A stretch of 64,000 nucleotides of DNA from Phreatobacter sp. (GTDB lineage: Bacteria; Pseudomonadota; Alphaproteobacteria; Rhizobiales; Phreatobacteraceae): contig NZ_JAPZTZ010000001.1 of assembly GCF_027532945.1 (NCBI RefSeq), forward strand, positions 1-64,000, read 5' to 3'. A program made the translations under genes and the position numbers. Below are positions 17,505 to 27,674 of the stretch, piece after piece (position 1 is the stretch's first letter; every line of letters begins with the position of its first letter). The notes under the pieces are model-generated. The model made no database searches. It was given only the letters and a program-made list of their open reading frames with translations, and was not told the DNA's origin.

Positions 17505-18616
17505 TCATCGATCGCATGCAGGTGCGGCTGACGCGCTGGCCGCTGAAGATGACCCGCAAGCATGGTGTCGGCGACGTTGCCGACACGCTGCCCGGCGTCG
17601 TCCTGTCGCTCCATACGCGCGACGGCCGTGTTGGCTGGGGCGAGGCGGCGCCCTGGTCGGTCTTTTCCGGGACCGCCGAGGCGGCGGTCGCCGCGCTCGA
17701 CGTCTATCTCCGCCCTCTCGTCCTCGGCCGCACGGCAGCCGAGCGGCAGCGGATCATGGCCGAGGCCGACCGCGCCCTCGTCGGCCACCCGGAAGCCAAG
17801 ATGGCGCTGGACATCGCGCTGCACGACCTCGCCGGCCAGGTGGCGGGCGTGAGCGTCGCCGACCTGCTCGGCGGCGTCGTCCGCGACAGCATCCAGCTCT
17901 CCGTCTCCATCGCCAATCCCGACTTCGATGCCGACCTCGACTTCGCCCGGGCACGCCTTGCCGAGGGCGTGAGGCTCTTCAAGGTGAAGACCGGCTTCTC
18001 GACCCATGCCGAGGATATGGCGCGGCTGGAGCGGCTCGCCGCCATCCTCCCCGCCGATGCCTCACTGCGCATCGACTACAACCAGGGCCTGGCCGCCGTC
18101 GACGCCATCCGCACCCTGCGCGACGTCGAGGCCTTCCGCCCCGCTTTCATCGAGCAGCCCGTCGCCCGCGACCGCCGCGACGCCATGGCCGAGATCACAA
18201 GGGCCCTCGACACGCCGATCCTCGCCGATGAGAGCGTCTTCTCACCAGAAGAGGCGGTGGACTGCGCCCGCGCCCGCTATGCCGACGCCATCTCGATCAA
18301 GCTGATGAAGGCCGGCTCCTTCGCCAAGGGGAAGGCCATCGCCGCCATCGCGAGTGCTGCCGGCATGCCCTGCTACGGTGGCACCATGTACGAGGCCGGC
18401 ATCGCGCTCACCGCCGGCATCCACTTCGCCGCCTCGACGCCGGCCATGACGCTCGGTGCTGAGTACTACACCTCTGCCTTCGTGCTGGGGACGGAGATTC
18501 TGGAGGAGCCCGTCAGGCTTGAGGCCGGCGCCTCCTGGCTGCCGACCGGGCCCGGCCTCGGCATTCGGGTGGATGAGGCGGCGCTCAAGGGCGCGACCGT
18601 GGAAGCGAGGGGGTAG
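17501..18616 (+). CDS. mandelate racemase/muconate lactonizing enzyme family protein
   Basis: 371 residues of the enolase superfamily. Catalytic layout of the MLE subgroup: KVK (K161, K163) on one side, metal ligands D192 (RIDYNQG), E218 (FIEQP) and D243 (LADES), and K267 (SIKLMK) on the other side. Members are cycloisomerases, N-acylamino acid racemases or dipeptide epimerases; all abstract a proton next to a carboxylate. The locus (peptide ABC, M20 peptidase, DadA-like oxidase, TRAP) makes an epimerase or racemase acting on a peptide or acyl-amino acid attractive, but this is inference. Start ATG overlaps the TRAP gene stop (ATGA). Confidence 0.85.
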   Translation: MIIDRMQVRLTRWPLKMTRKHGVGDVADTLPGVVLSLHTRDGRVGWGEAAPWSVFSGTAEAAVAALDVYLRPLVLGRTAAERQRIMAEADRALVGHPEAKMALDIALHDLAGQVAGVSVADLLGGVVRDSIQLSVSIANPDFDADLDFARARLAEGVRLFKVKTGFSTHAEDMARLERLAAILPADASLRIDYNQGLAAVDAIRTLRDVEAFRPAFIEQPVARDRRDAMAEITRALDTPILADESVFSPEEAVDCARARYADAISIKLMKAGSFAKGKAIAAIASAAGMPCYGGTMYEAGIALTAGIHFAASTPAMTLGAEYYTSAFVLGTEILEEPVRLEAGASWLPTGPGLGIRVDEAALKGATVEARG

Positions 18617-18660
18617 GCCCGTCTCGCGCCTGACACGCCATCCGGAAGCCCCAGAACGAC

Positions 18661-18685
18661 CATGCCCGGCACAGGGCCGGGCATG
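18661..18685. terminator. possible bidirectional terminator hairpin
   Basis: Perfect 10-bp inverted repeat CATGCCCGGC/GCCGGGCATG with a 5-base loop, in the gap between the converging enolase-superfamily gene and typA. There is no clear T-tract on either side, so it may act as a Rho-independent-like barrier only weakly. Confidence 0.45.
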
Positions 18686-18714
18686 GGGAACCATCAGACT
18701 GGCTTTCGCAGCCC

Positions 18715-20532
<1,818 letters not shown>

Positions 20533-21040
20533 GGGAGCGGGCGTCCAGTCGGCCAATACAAAAAGGCGGGCAGCATATGTCTGGCGGCCCGCGTGAACTC
20601 TGTTGCAGTGCATCTATAGGAGGCGGCCCGTCGGCGCAACGGCGACGGCAGGCACGGTCGGGCGTCGCCGCCGCCCGTCGCAAATTGCAAGACCTGTTGC
20701 GGAATGCGAGGCCCAAACGGCGAGAGCATATGGAGGGGCACAGGTTTCGCCCACCACATCTGGAGATCTGGGGTCATTCGCTCCCACATGTTGTGGCGCC
20801 CGTCCCTGGCATCACCCGTGCAGGACAGACAACGGTCCGGCATCAGGTTACGCGTCGCCGGGCCAATGGCTCGGACGGGAGGGGGCAGCGATCTGCGACC
20901 CCTTGAGAGCGGCCTCCTCCCCTCCACGCGCCTGCCGCGTACCGCGCGGACTATCCGTGAAAACCCCCATGTCGCTGCGGCAGATTAACGCTACGGTCCG
21001 TCACGACCGTGCACCGGCTGAGGGGAGCCGCTTTCCAGCC
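20533..21040. other. 508-base intergenic region, no gene seen
   Basis: Lies between the divergent typA and Tat-peptide genes. Open frames on both strands lack start signals and recognisable content. It should contain promoters for both flanking genes. No repeat, tRNA-like fold or clear promoter pair could be picked out by eye; a small RNA or long leader cannot be excluded. Confidence 0.45.
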
Positions 21041-21394
21041 ATGACCGACGAGATCAACCAGACCAAAGACAAGCCCGCCGAGGGCTCCGCCGAGACCGGC
21101 GGGCTCCTCGACCGCCGCCTGTTCTTCTTCAAGACGCTGGCCGGAGCCGCCACCGTCGTGGTTCCCGCAGCGGTCGCAACCTCCCAGCCGGCCGAGGCGC
21201 AGCGCTTGCGTGTCACCGACAGCGACACCAATGACCGCCAGGGACGCGGCCGTGGCCGTTTCGTCCGCCGCCGCGGCACCGACAACGACCCCTTCGATGA
21301 TCCGGGCCGCGGCCGGGTGCGCACCTTTCGGCGCAATGTCCGCGTCACCGACAACGATCCGCGTGACCGGCGTGGCCGCGGACGCGGCTGGTAA
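21041..21394 (+). CDS. putative Tat-exported repeat peptide
   Basis: 117 residues from the ATG at 21041. Residues 24-54 form a probable twin-arginine signal: DRRLFFFK (R25, R26), a hydrophobic core (AGAATVVVPAAVA) and AEAQ cleavage near 53. The remaining 64 residues consist almost wholly of three repeats of the form TD(S/N)DxxDxxGRGR starting at T59, T80 and T103, linked by Arg-rich spacers. There is no Cys and no larger domain. A JmjC/cupin_4 oxygenase gene begins 21 bases downstream, so the repeats could be its hydroxylation substrate; alternatively the D-x-D-x-x-D spacing could bind calcium. Both are inference. I do not recognise the family. Confidence 0.7.
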   Translation: MTDEINQTKDKPAEGSAETGGLLDRRLFFFKTLAGAATVVVPAAVATSQPAEAQRLRVTDSDTNDRQGRGRGRFVRRRGTDNDPFDDPGRGRVRTFRRNVRVTDNDPRDRRGRGRGW

Positions 21395-21415
21395 GCCCGC
21401 CGGATCGATCCTGGC

Positions 21416-22591
21416 ATGACCCTCGCACGCGATGCCTTTGGCCTCGCCTTCGGTGCCTTGTCGGTTCCGGAGGTCCTGGCGCTGCGCGAGGACAGTCGCG
21501 CCCGCCACCTTAAGGGCGGTGATGCCAGCCGCTTCGGCGCGCTGGTGGGGATCGACGATCTCGATGCCTTCCTGCGCACCGACGCGGCCCAGACGCCCCG
21601 CGTCACCATGGCCGACTCCTCGCGCAATGGCAGTGCCGCCGTTCCCGACGACCTCTTCACCGACGAGGACGGCCGCATCGATCCGGTCGAGCTGTTTCGC
21701 CTGTTCGATGCCGGCGCGACGCTGGTCGTCTCGCAGTTCCACGAGATGCACCCGCCGCTCGCCCGCTTCTGCCGCGGCCTCGAGAAGGTCTTCCTCCATG
21801 CGGTGCAGGCCAACATCTACCTGACCCCGCCCGGCGCCCAGGGCTTTCGCACCCATTACGACACCCACGACGTGCTGGTCCTGCAGGTCTCCGGCCGCAA
21901 GGCCTGGCGCGTCTAGGACGCCATGCTCATGCCCCATGCGACGCGCAACACGCCCTGGGACGGCACGCTCCACCGGGCCGATCCGGCCGGGGCGAAGGAC
22001 GTCCTGCTCGAGGCTGGCGACGTGCTCTACGTGCCGCGCGGCGTTGCCCACGACGCCTCGGTCCAGGAGGGCGGCGAGCCGTCGCTGCATGTGACCGTGG
22101 GTCTGCTCGACCCAAGCTGGGCCGACGCGCTCAAGGCCGCCATCGATCAGATGGAGCAGACGCAGCCGGCTCTGCGCCAGTCCTTCCGCACCTGGCGCAT
22201 CGGCGATCCCGCGGTGCGTGCCGGCCTCGTCGAGGCGGCGCGGGAGCGGTTCGCGGCTGTGGCCAATGAAGCTGCGATGGACCTCGTCGCCATGAGCTTC
22301 CTCCAGCGACTTGGCACCGACCGCATGGTCATGCCCGGGCGAAGCCTCCGCACGCCCAAGCCGGGTCCCGACGACCGGCTGATCCTCGCCGATGCCGTCC
22401 ACCATGTGATCGTCCCGGTGGGCGAGGGGGCCGAACTGCGCTGGGCGGGGCCGACCCTGCCCCTCACCATGGCCGAACTCGGCTGGATCGAGCAGCTCTC
22501 GGCCGGCGCCACGCCGAGTGCCCTCGGCGTCGAACAGGCGCTTGCCTTCTGCACCCGCCTCGTGGCGCTGGGGCTTCTGGAGCGCGCCTGA
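21416..22591 (+). pseudogene. JmjC/cupin_4 oxygenase interrupted by in-frame TAG
   Basis: One reading frame of 392 codons encodes a cupin_4 (ROX-type JmjC) protein, split by a TAG at 21914-21916. The first part (166 residues) carries the iron ligands H147 and D149 in THYDTHDVLVLQVSGRKAWRV; the remainder carries the third His in LYVPRGVAHDA (about 212) and the C-terminal dimerisation/winged-helix region. Family members usually have Tyr after WRV, so TAG probably replaces TAC or TAT by one base. Relatives (YcfD/RoxA, MINA53, NO66) hydroxylate Arg or His of ribosomal proteins with 2-oxoglutarate and Fe(II). Without readthrough the metal site is incomplete. Sequencing error, a true pseudogene or amber readthrough are all possible. 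The downstream part keeps an intact frame. Confidence 0.75.
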
Positions 22592-22684
22592 CACCAGGGC
22601 CTTGCAATCAGCGGGTGCGCGTCAACGCCTCCTTAACGACGTCCATGGCATCAAGGCCTTCGGCATGACGTTGGGTCAGGTTCT

Positions 22685-23308
22685 GTGTCGAAACGTCCAT
22701 CCGTCAATTTGCACCGTCCGAACAGCACGACGATCCTCGTTGCTAACGAACAATCCTTTTCCCGGCGCATCATCCGCTCGGTGGTGACGGGGCTTGGCCG
22801 GGTCGCCGAATGCCGCACCGGCTTCGAGGTGATCGAACAGGCCGAGCAGCTCCGGCCGAACCTGATCATCCTCGGCTACAATCTCGCTGGTCTCGATGGG
22901 CTGGAGGTTACCCAGCTCCTGCGCCGGGCCCAGGGCGGCCTGCAATACACGCCCATCATCATGATCTCGGGCTTGCCCACCCGCACCGCCGTCCTCGGCG
23001 CGGTGACCGCCGGGGTCCACGAATATGTCGCCCGTCCGTTCAGCATGAAGACGCTGCGCGCCAGGGCCGAGGCCGTCCTCGCCATGCCACGGCCCTTCCT
23101 GCGCACCCGCGTCTATTTTGGCCCCATCCCCCGCGCCAAGATGGTGCGCTCGGAGGTTCTCGGCCGCGTCGGCGAATCCGCCATGGCCAGCATGATCTGC
23201 GGTGTCCATCACGGCCGTGCCGACGAACGCCAATGTCCGCTCGGCCTCAATTGCCTGTGCAAGGACTATGTCCGTCCGACCCAGCAGGCCGAGATTGTCG
23301 GACTCTGA
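22685..23308 (+). CDS. degenerate receiver-domain protein with Cys/His tail
   Basis: 207 residues from the GTG at 22685. Residues 15-135 have the CheY-like fold pattern, but the phosphoacceptor Asp is Gly (G64 in IILGYNLAGLDG), the acidic pair is N21-E22 and the conserved Lys is Arg (R117 in ARPFS). It is therefore a pseudo-receiver, unlikely to be phosphorylated. The tail (140-207) has C172, H175, H176, C184, C190 and C192, a possible metal site. It probably acts through protein-protein contact. It lies tail to tail, 3 bases from the end of the neighbouring PAS-GGDEF-EAL gene. Confidence 0.75.
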   Translation: MSKRPSVNLHRPNSTTILVANEQSFSRRIIRSVVTGLGRVAECRTGFEVIEQAEQLRPNLIILGYNLAGLDGLEVTQLLRRAQGGLQYTPIIMISGLPTRTAVLGAVTAGVHEYVARPFSMKTLRARAEAVLAMPRPFLRTRVYFGPIPRAKMVRSEVLGRVGESAMASMICGVHHGRADERQCPLGLNCLCKDYVRPTQQAEIVGL

Positions 23309-23311
23309 GCC

Positions 23312-25933
23312 TCAGGCGACCGCCTCGAAACCCTCGACCCGTGCGCGCTCGGCGATCCACGCCTCCAGTGTGGCAGGCGGCAGGGCCGGGGCGAAAAGAT
23401 AGCCCTGTATCACGTGGCAGCGCAGGCCCTGCAGGAACCGCCGCTGCGGTTCGGTCTCCACGCCCTCCGCCACGACGGTGAGCCCGAGGCTCTGGCCGAT
23501 GCGGATGACGGCGGAGGCCACGGCGCGGGCGTTCTTGTCGCTCTCCAGGCCATGGATGAAGCTCTGGTCGAGCTTGATCTCCTCGATCGGCAGCGTCGAA
23601 AGGGACGAGAGGCTGGAATAGCCCGTGCCGAAATCGTCGAGCGACAGTCGAACGCCGAGCCGCGCCACGGCCTCGACGGTCGCCCGCGTGGCCTCGCAAT
23701 CGTCCATCATGATCCCCTCGGTGATCTCGATGGTCAGCACGTCGGGTTCCAGGCCCGCCGCCTCCAGCGCTGCGGTGACGATGAGCGGCAGGCGGCGGTT
23801 GCGGAAGTTCATCGGCGAGAGGTTCACCGAGACGGAGGGAATGGTGAGCCCGCTGGCGCGCCAGGCGGCGACCTGCCGGCAGGCCTCGACGAGAGCCCAT
23901 TCGCCGATGGCCTCGATCAACCCATATTCCTCGGCGAGGCCGATGAAGCGCGACGGTGGCACCTGGCCGAAGACAGGGTGATGCCAGCGGGCGAGCGCTT
24001 CGAGCCCGTGCAACGTGCCGTCCTCGCCGCTCAGCTGCGGCTGGTAGTGCAGCTGCAGGTGGCCGAGGGCGAGCGATTCCTTCAGCGCCTCGCCCATCCT
24101 CAGCCGCTCCTCCACCTCGCGGTTCATCGCGGGATCATAGAAGCGGTAGGCGCCACGGCCGGCGTTCTTCGCCGCATACATGGCGGTGTCGGCGTGTTTC
24201 AGCAGTTCCTCGCGATCGGCGCTGTCGCCGGGATAGAGGCTGATGCCGATGCTGGCGGTGGTCGACAGCATCATCGAATCGATGGCCAGGGGCTGCGACA
24301 GCGCCTTGACGATGCGCTCGGCGACCATCGAGGCATGGGTACTCTCGCAACTGCCGAGGATGACGACGAACTCGTCGCCGCCGAGGCGGCTCACCATGTC
24401 GGTCGGGCGGACCTGCTCTCTGAGGCGGCGGCCGATTTCCACCAGCAGCGCATCGCCGGCCGAATGGCCGAGCGTATCATTGACGTCCTTGAACCCATCG
24501 AGGTCGAGGTAGAGCAGCGCCATGCCGGCAAGGCCACCCTCATCGATCCTTGCGATGCGTTGATCGATCTCATCGGCCAGCTTCGAGCGGTTCGGCAGGC
24601 CGGTCAGTGTGTCGTAATAGGCGAGCTGGGCGATATGGGCCTTGGCCTCATGCCGCTCGATGGCGAGGGCCGCGAGGTGAAGGCACGCCTCCACCAGGCG
24701 CTCGTGCCAGGCGCTCGGACCGCGTTTCTCGCGGTAGTAGAAGGCGAAGGTGCCCGCGACACGGCCGTCCTTCAGCTTGATCGGGCTCGACCAGCAGGCC
24801 TTGAGGCCAAGCGGCAGGGGCAGCGACTTGTAGGGCGCCCAGAGCGGATCGGTCTCGATATCCTCGACGAGCACCGGCTCGCCCCGGAAGGCGGCCGTGC
24901 CACAGGAGCCGACGCCCGGCCCGATCGCTAGTCCGTCGATGGCGGCGGAGTAATGGTCTGGCAGGCTGGGGCCGGCGATGGGACGAAGGGTCTTCTCTTC
25001 GTCCACGCGAATCATCGAGCACACGACGCCCGGGGCGATGGCCTCCACCTCGCGGCAGATGAGGGTCGCTACCGCCTCGAGTTCGTCGTCGCGGGCGACC
25101 GCCTCCAGCACACGCTGCTGGAGCACCTGCGACTGGCGCGTCTCGGTAATGTTGGAGATGACACAGACAGCGTTGCGCAACTTGCCGGCGTCATCGAAGA
25201 CCGGGTTTACCGTCGCCGCGATCCAGAGCTCCCGGCCGGCCTTGTCATAGCCGATGAGTTCGATGGTGACGCTCTTCTCGCCATGCGACAGACCCGCGAG
25301 CCCACGCAGGATCGAGGAGTCGGTGTGCTGGCCGGCGAGCAAGGTGGAGGGGACCTGCCCGATCAACTCCTCGCGCGAATAGCCGAACATGTCGATGAAC
25401 GACCGGTTGGCATAGACGATCCGCTGATGCCGGTCGGTGATGATGACCGCACGGTCCGTTTCGTTGGCGACCAGCGACAGGAGATAGAGCTCCTCGCGGC
25501 GCCGCACCTCCTCGGTGACGTCCTTCACGAAGGAGGCATAGTAGATGCAGCCGTCGATGGTGGTGCGGGAGAGCGAGAGCGAGCCGAAGACGGTCGAGCC
25601 GTCGGGCCTGACGATCGGGACCTCCACGGTGGTGCCGACGAAGCGATTCTTCGCGCCATGGCGGTTGCGGTCGATCCCGGCATCGTGGTTCTGGCGATGC
25701 TCCTCTGGCACCAGGAGGGAGACGTTGCGGCCTAGGACCTCCTCGCGCTTGAGGCCCCACATGCGTTCCGCCGCTGCATTGAACAGGACGACGCAATTGG
25801 CGTGATCGATGACGACGACGCCGTCGATGGCCTGTTCCAGGATGGGGCCGAACAGACCCATGTCCTTGATGGAGACCTGTTGCATGGTCATGCCGGTCGT
25901 TCCGTTGCCCCGCCCTCGTCTGGGGGCGTTCAT
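23312..25933 (-). CDS. PAS-PAS-GAF-GGDEF-EAL protein, DosP-like
   Basis: 873 residues; an alternative start at 25891 (MTMQQVS) would remove 14 residues and has a better upstream GGAAC. Domains: PAS (about 25-145), PAS (150-270), GAF (275-430), GGDEF (435-605, motif GGDEF at 518-522 with inhibitory-site RPTD at 509-512), EAL (610-865, EAL at 645-647, DDFGTGYSS). The whole order and sequence resemble E. coli DosP, a heme O2-sensing c-di-GMP phosphodiesterase. The first PAS has EEHRQNHDAGIDRNRHG (H79, H83, H92), where heme-PAS proteins place their proximal His, but heme binding is uncertain. It could both make and degrade c-di-GMP. No membrane segments, so cytoplasmic. Confidence 0.9.
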   Translation of the reverse strand: MNAPRRGRGNGTTGMTMQQVSIKDMGLFGPILEQAIDGVVVIDHANCVVLFNAAAERMWGLKREEVLGRNVSLLVPEEHRQNHDAGIDRNRHGAKNRFVGTTVEVPIVRPDGSTVFGSLSLSRTTIDGCIYYASFVKDVTEEVRRREELYLLSLVANETDRAVIITDRHQRIVYANRSFIDMFGYSREELIGQVPSTLLAGQHTDSSILRGLAGLSHGEKSVTIELIGYDKAGRELWIAATVNPVFDDAGKLRNAVCVISNITETRQSQVLQQRVLEAVARDDELEAVATLICREVEAIAPGVVCSMIRVDEEKTLRPIAGPSLPDHYSAAIDGLAIGPGVGSCGTAAFRGEPVLVEDIETDPLWAPYKSLPLPLGLKACWSSPIKLKDGRVAGTFAFYYREKRGPSAWHERLVEACLHLAALAIERHEAKAHIAQLAYYDTLTGLPNRSKLADEIDQRIARIDEGGLAGMALLYLDLDGFKDVNDTLGHSAGDALLVEIGRRLREQVRPTDMVSRLGGDEFVVILGSCESTHASMVAERIVKALSQPLAIDSMMLSTTASIGISLYPGDSADREELLKHADTAMYAAKNAGRGAYRFYDPAMNREVEERLRMGEALKESLALGHLQLHYQPQLSGEDGTLHGLEALARWHHPVFGQVPPSRFIGLAEEYGLIEAIGEWALVEACRQVAAWRASGLTIPSVSVNLSPMNFRNRRLPLIVTAALEAAGLEPDVLTIEITEGIMMDDCEATRATVEAVARLGVRLSLDDFGTGYSSLSSLSTLPIEEIKLDQSFIHGLESDKNARAVASAVIRIGQSLGLTVVAEGVETEPQRRFLQGLRCHVIQGYLFAPALPPATLEAWIAERARVEGFEAVA

Positions 25934-26092
25934 GGCACCGGCGAATTGTGCGGTCAGGACGTGGGGAATTCGTAAACGCAGAAACGGCTTGCGGAACTAA
26001 AAGCCGCTCCGGCGCTTGATCGCGTCGTTTGGTAAACCGGTTGCTGAAAAGGTCATTGCGCCAAAAGATTGCCGTAACGTCGCGGCCACGCC

Positions 26093-27601
26093 TCAGCCCA
26101 GGAAGGCCTTGTAGGCGGGGTTGTCGGTCTCCTCCCAATAGGGATAGCCGAGCGCATCGAGCCGCTTCTTGAGCTGGGCATGATCCCCCGCCGGCACCTG
26201 GATGCCGGCGAGAACGCGGCCATAGTCGGCGCCGTGATTGCGGTAGTGGAACAACGAGATGTTCCACCCTTCGGACAGCGAGGTGAGGAACTTCAGCAAG
26301 GCGCCGGGCCGCTCCGGGAACTGGAAGCGGAAGATGCGCTCGCCGGCGACGCCGTGGGTCTTGCCGCCGACCATGTAGCGCACGTGCAGCTTGGCGAGTT
26401 CGTTGTCGCTCATGTCGAGCACGGGATAGCCGTGTTCGGCGAGCAGGGCGAGGATGGCGCGCTTCTCCTCGCCGCCGGCATCGAGCTGCACGCCGACGAA
26501 AATCTCCGCCTTCTGCGGGTCGGCATAGCGGTAGTTGAACTCGGTGATGGCGCGCTTGCCGAGAAGCTGGATGAAGCGGCGATAGCTGCCCGGCTTCTCC
26601 GGTATGGTCACCGACAGCAGGGCTTCGCGCTGCTCGCCGATCTCGGCCCGTTCGGCGATGTGGCGCAGGCGGTCGAAGTTCATGTTGGCGCCGGAATTGA
26701 TCGCCACCAAGGCGCCGGTGCCGCGATGGCTGGCCGCATAGGTCTTCAGTCCCGCGAGGCTGACCGCGCCCGAGGGCTCGGCGATGGCGCGGGTGTCCTC
26801 GAAAATGTCCTTCACCGCGGCGCAGATTTCGTCGGTGCTGACCGTGATGACGCCGTCAAGCAAGTCGCGACACAGGCGGAACGTTTCCTCGCCAGCCTGC
26901 CGCACGGCGACGCCGTCGGCGAAGAGCCCGACCTGGTTGAGGATCACCCCTGAGCCGGCGGCGATGGCGTCCCGCATGGAGGCCGCATCGTCCGGCTCGA
27001 CGCCGAAGACCTTGATCTCCGGCCTGAGGAACTTGACGAAGACGGCAAGGCCGGCCGCCAGCCCGCCGCCGCCGATGGGCACGAAGATCGCGTCGATGGC
27101 GTCGGGGTGCTGGCGCAGGATCTCCATGCCCACAGTGCCTTGGCCGGCGATGATGTCGGGATCGTCGTAGGGGTGGATGAAGGTCTGCCCCTTCTCCGCC
27201 TCGATCTGGCGGGCATGGGCATAGGCCTCGTCGAAGTTCTCGCCATGGAGGACGACGCGCCCGCCCCGGCTCCGCACTGCCTGGACCTTGATGTCCGGGG
27301 TGGTCTTCGGCATCACGATCGTGGCGCGCACGCCGAGCTTCTGCGCTGCCAGCGCGACGCCCTGCGCGTGATTGCCGGCCGAGGCGCAGATGACGCCGCG
27401 ATCGAGCGCCTCGCGCGGCAGGCCGGCCATCTTGTTGTAGGCGCCGCGCAGCTTGAACGAGAAGACCGGCTGCAGGTCCTCGCGCTTCAGCCGCACCGCC
27501 GTGCCGAGGCGCTGCGCCAGGCGCGGCATCGGGTCGAGCGGGCTCTCGATGGCCACGTCGTAGACTCGGGCCGAGAGGATGGCGCGGATGTAATCCTGCA
27601 T
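26093..27601 (-). CDS. ilvA: threonine ammonia-lyase, biosynthetic
   Basis: 502 residues, the length of the long biosynthetic form. It deaminates threonine to 2-oxobutanoate, the first step to isoleucine, in the cytoplasm. PLP-binding Lys is K50 in VFSFKLRGAYNKM; SAGNHAQGVA and PIGGGGLAAGLA bind substrate and PLP phosphate. The last 170 residues form two ACT-like regulatory domains (start near LLSVTIPEKPGSYRRF and FQFPERPGALLKFL) that give isoleucine inhibition and valine activation in the family. It is 159 bases upstream of the DosP-like gene on the same strand, probably a separate unit. Confidence 0.96.
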   Translation of the reverse strand: MQDYIRAILSARVYDVAIESPLDPMPRLAQRLGTAVRLKREDLQPVFSFKLRGAYNKMAGLPREALDRGVICASAGNHAQGVALAAQKLGVRATIVMPKTTPDIKVQAVRSRGGRVVLHGENFDEAYAHARQIEAEKGQTFIHPYDDPDIIAGQGTVGMEILRQHPDAIDAIFVPIGGGGLAAGLAVFVKFLRPEIKVFGVEPDDAASMRDAIAAGSGVILNQVGLFADGVAVRQAGEETFRLCRDLLDGVITVSTDEICAAVKDIFEDTRAIAEPSGAVSLAGLKTYAASHRGTGALVAINSGANMNFDRLRHIAERAEIGEQREALLSVTIPEKPGSYRRFIQLLGKRAITEFNYRYADPQKAEIFVGVQLDAGGEEKRAILALLAEHGYPVLDMSDNELAKLHVRYMVGGKTHGVAGERIFRFQFPERPGALLKFLTSLSEGWNISLFHYRNHGADYGRVLAGIQVPAGDHAQLKKRLDALGYPYWEETDNPAYKAFLG

Positions 27602-27674
27602 GACGGCGGGTCCTTCCGCCGCTGCTCCTAGCGCGCCGGAGCGGCGGAGGGAACCGCGTCGGCGGCGCGGCGCC

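Noticed and set aside
20577-20906. 109-residue plus-strand frame in the typA leader
   Set aside because: No start signal or family resemblance; listed as unassigned spacer.
21914-21916. Amber codon as pyrrolysine or other programmed recoding
   Set aside because: No pyl genes or recoding hairpin were seen, and relatives as I recall have ordinary Tyr; a point mutation or sequence error is simpler.
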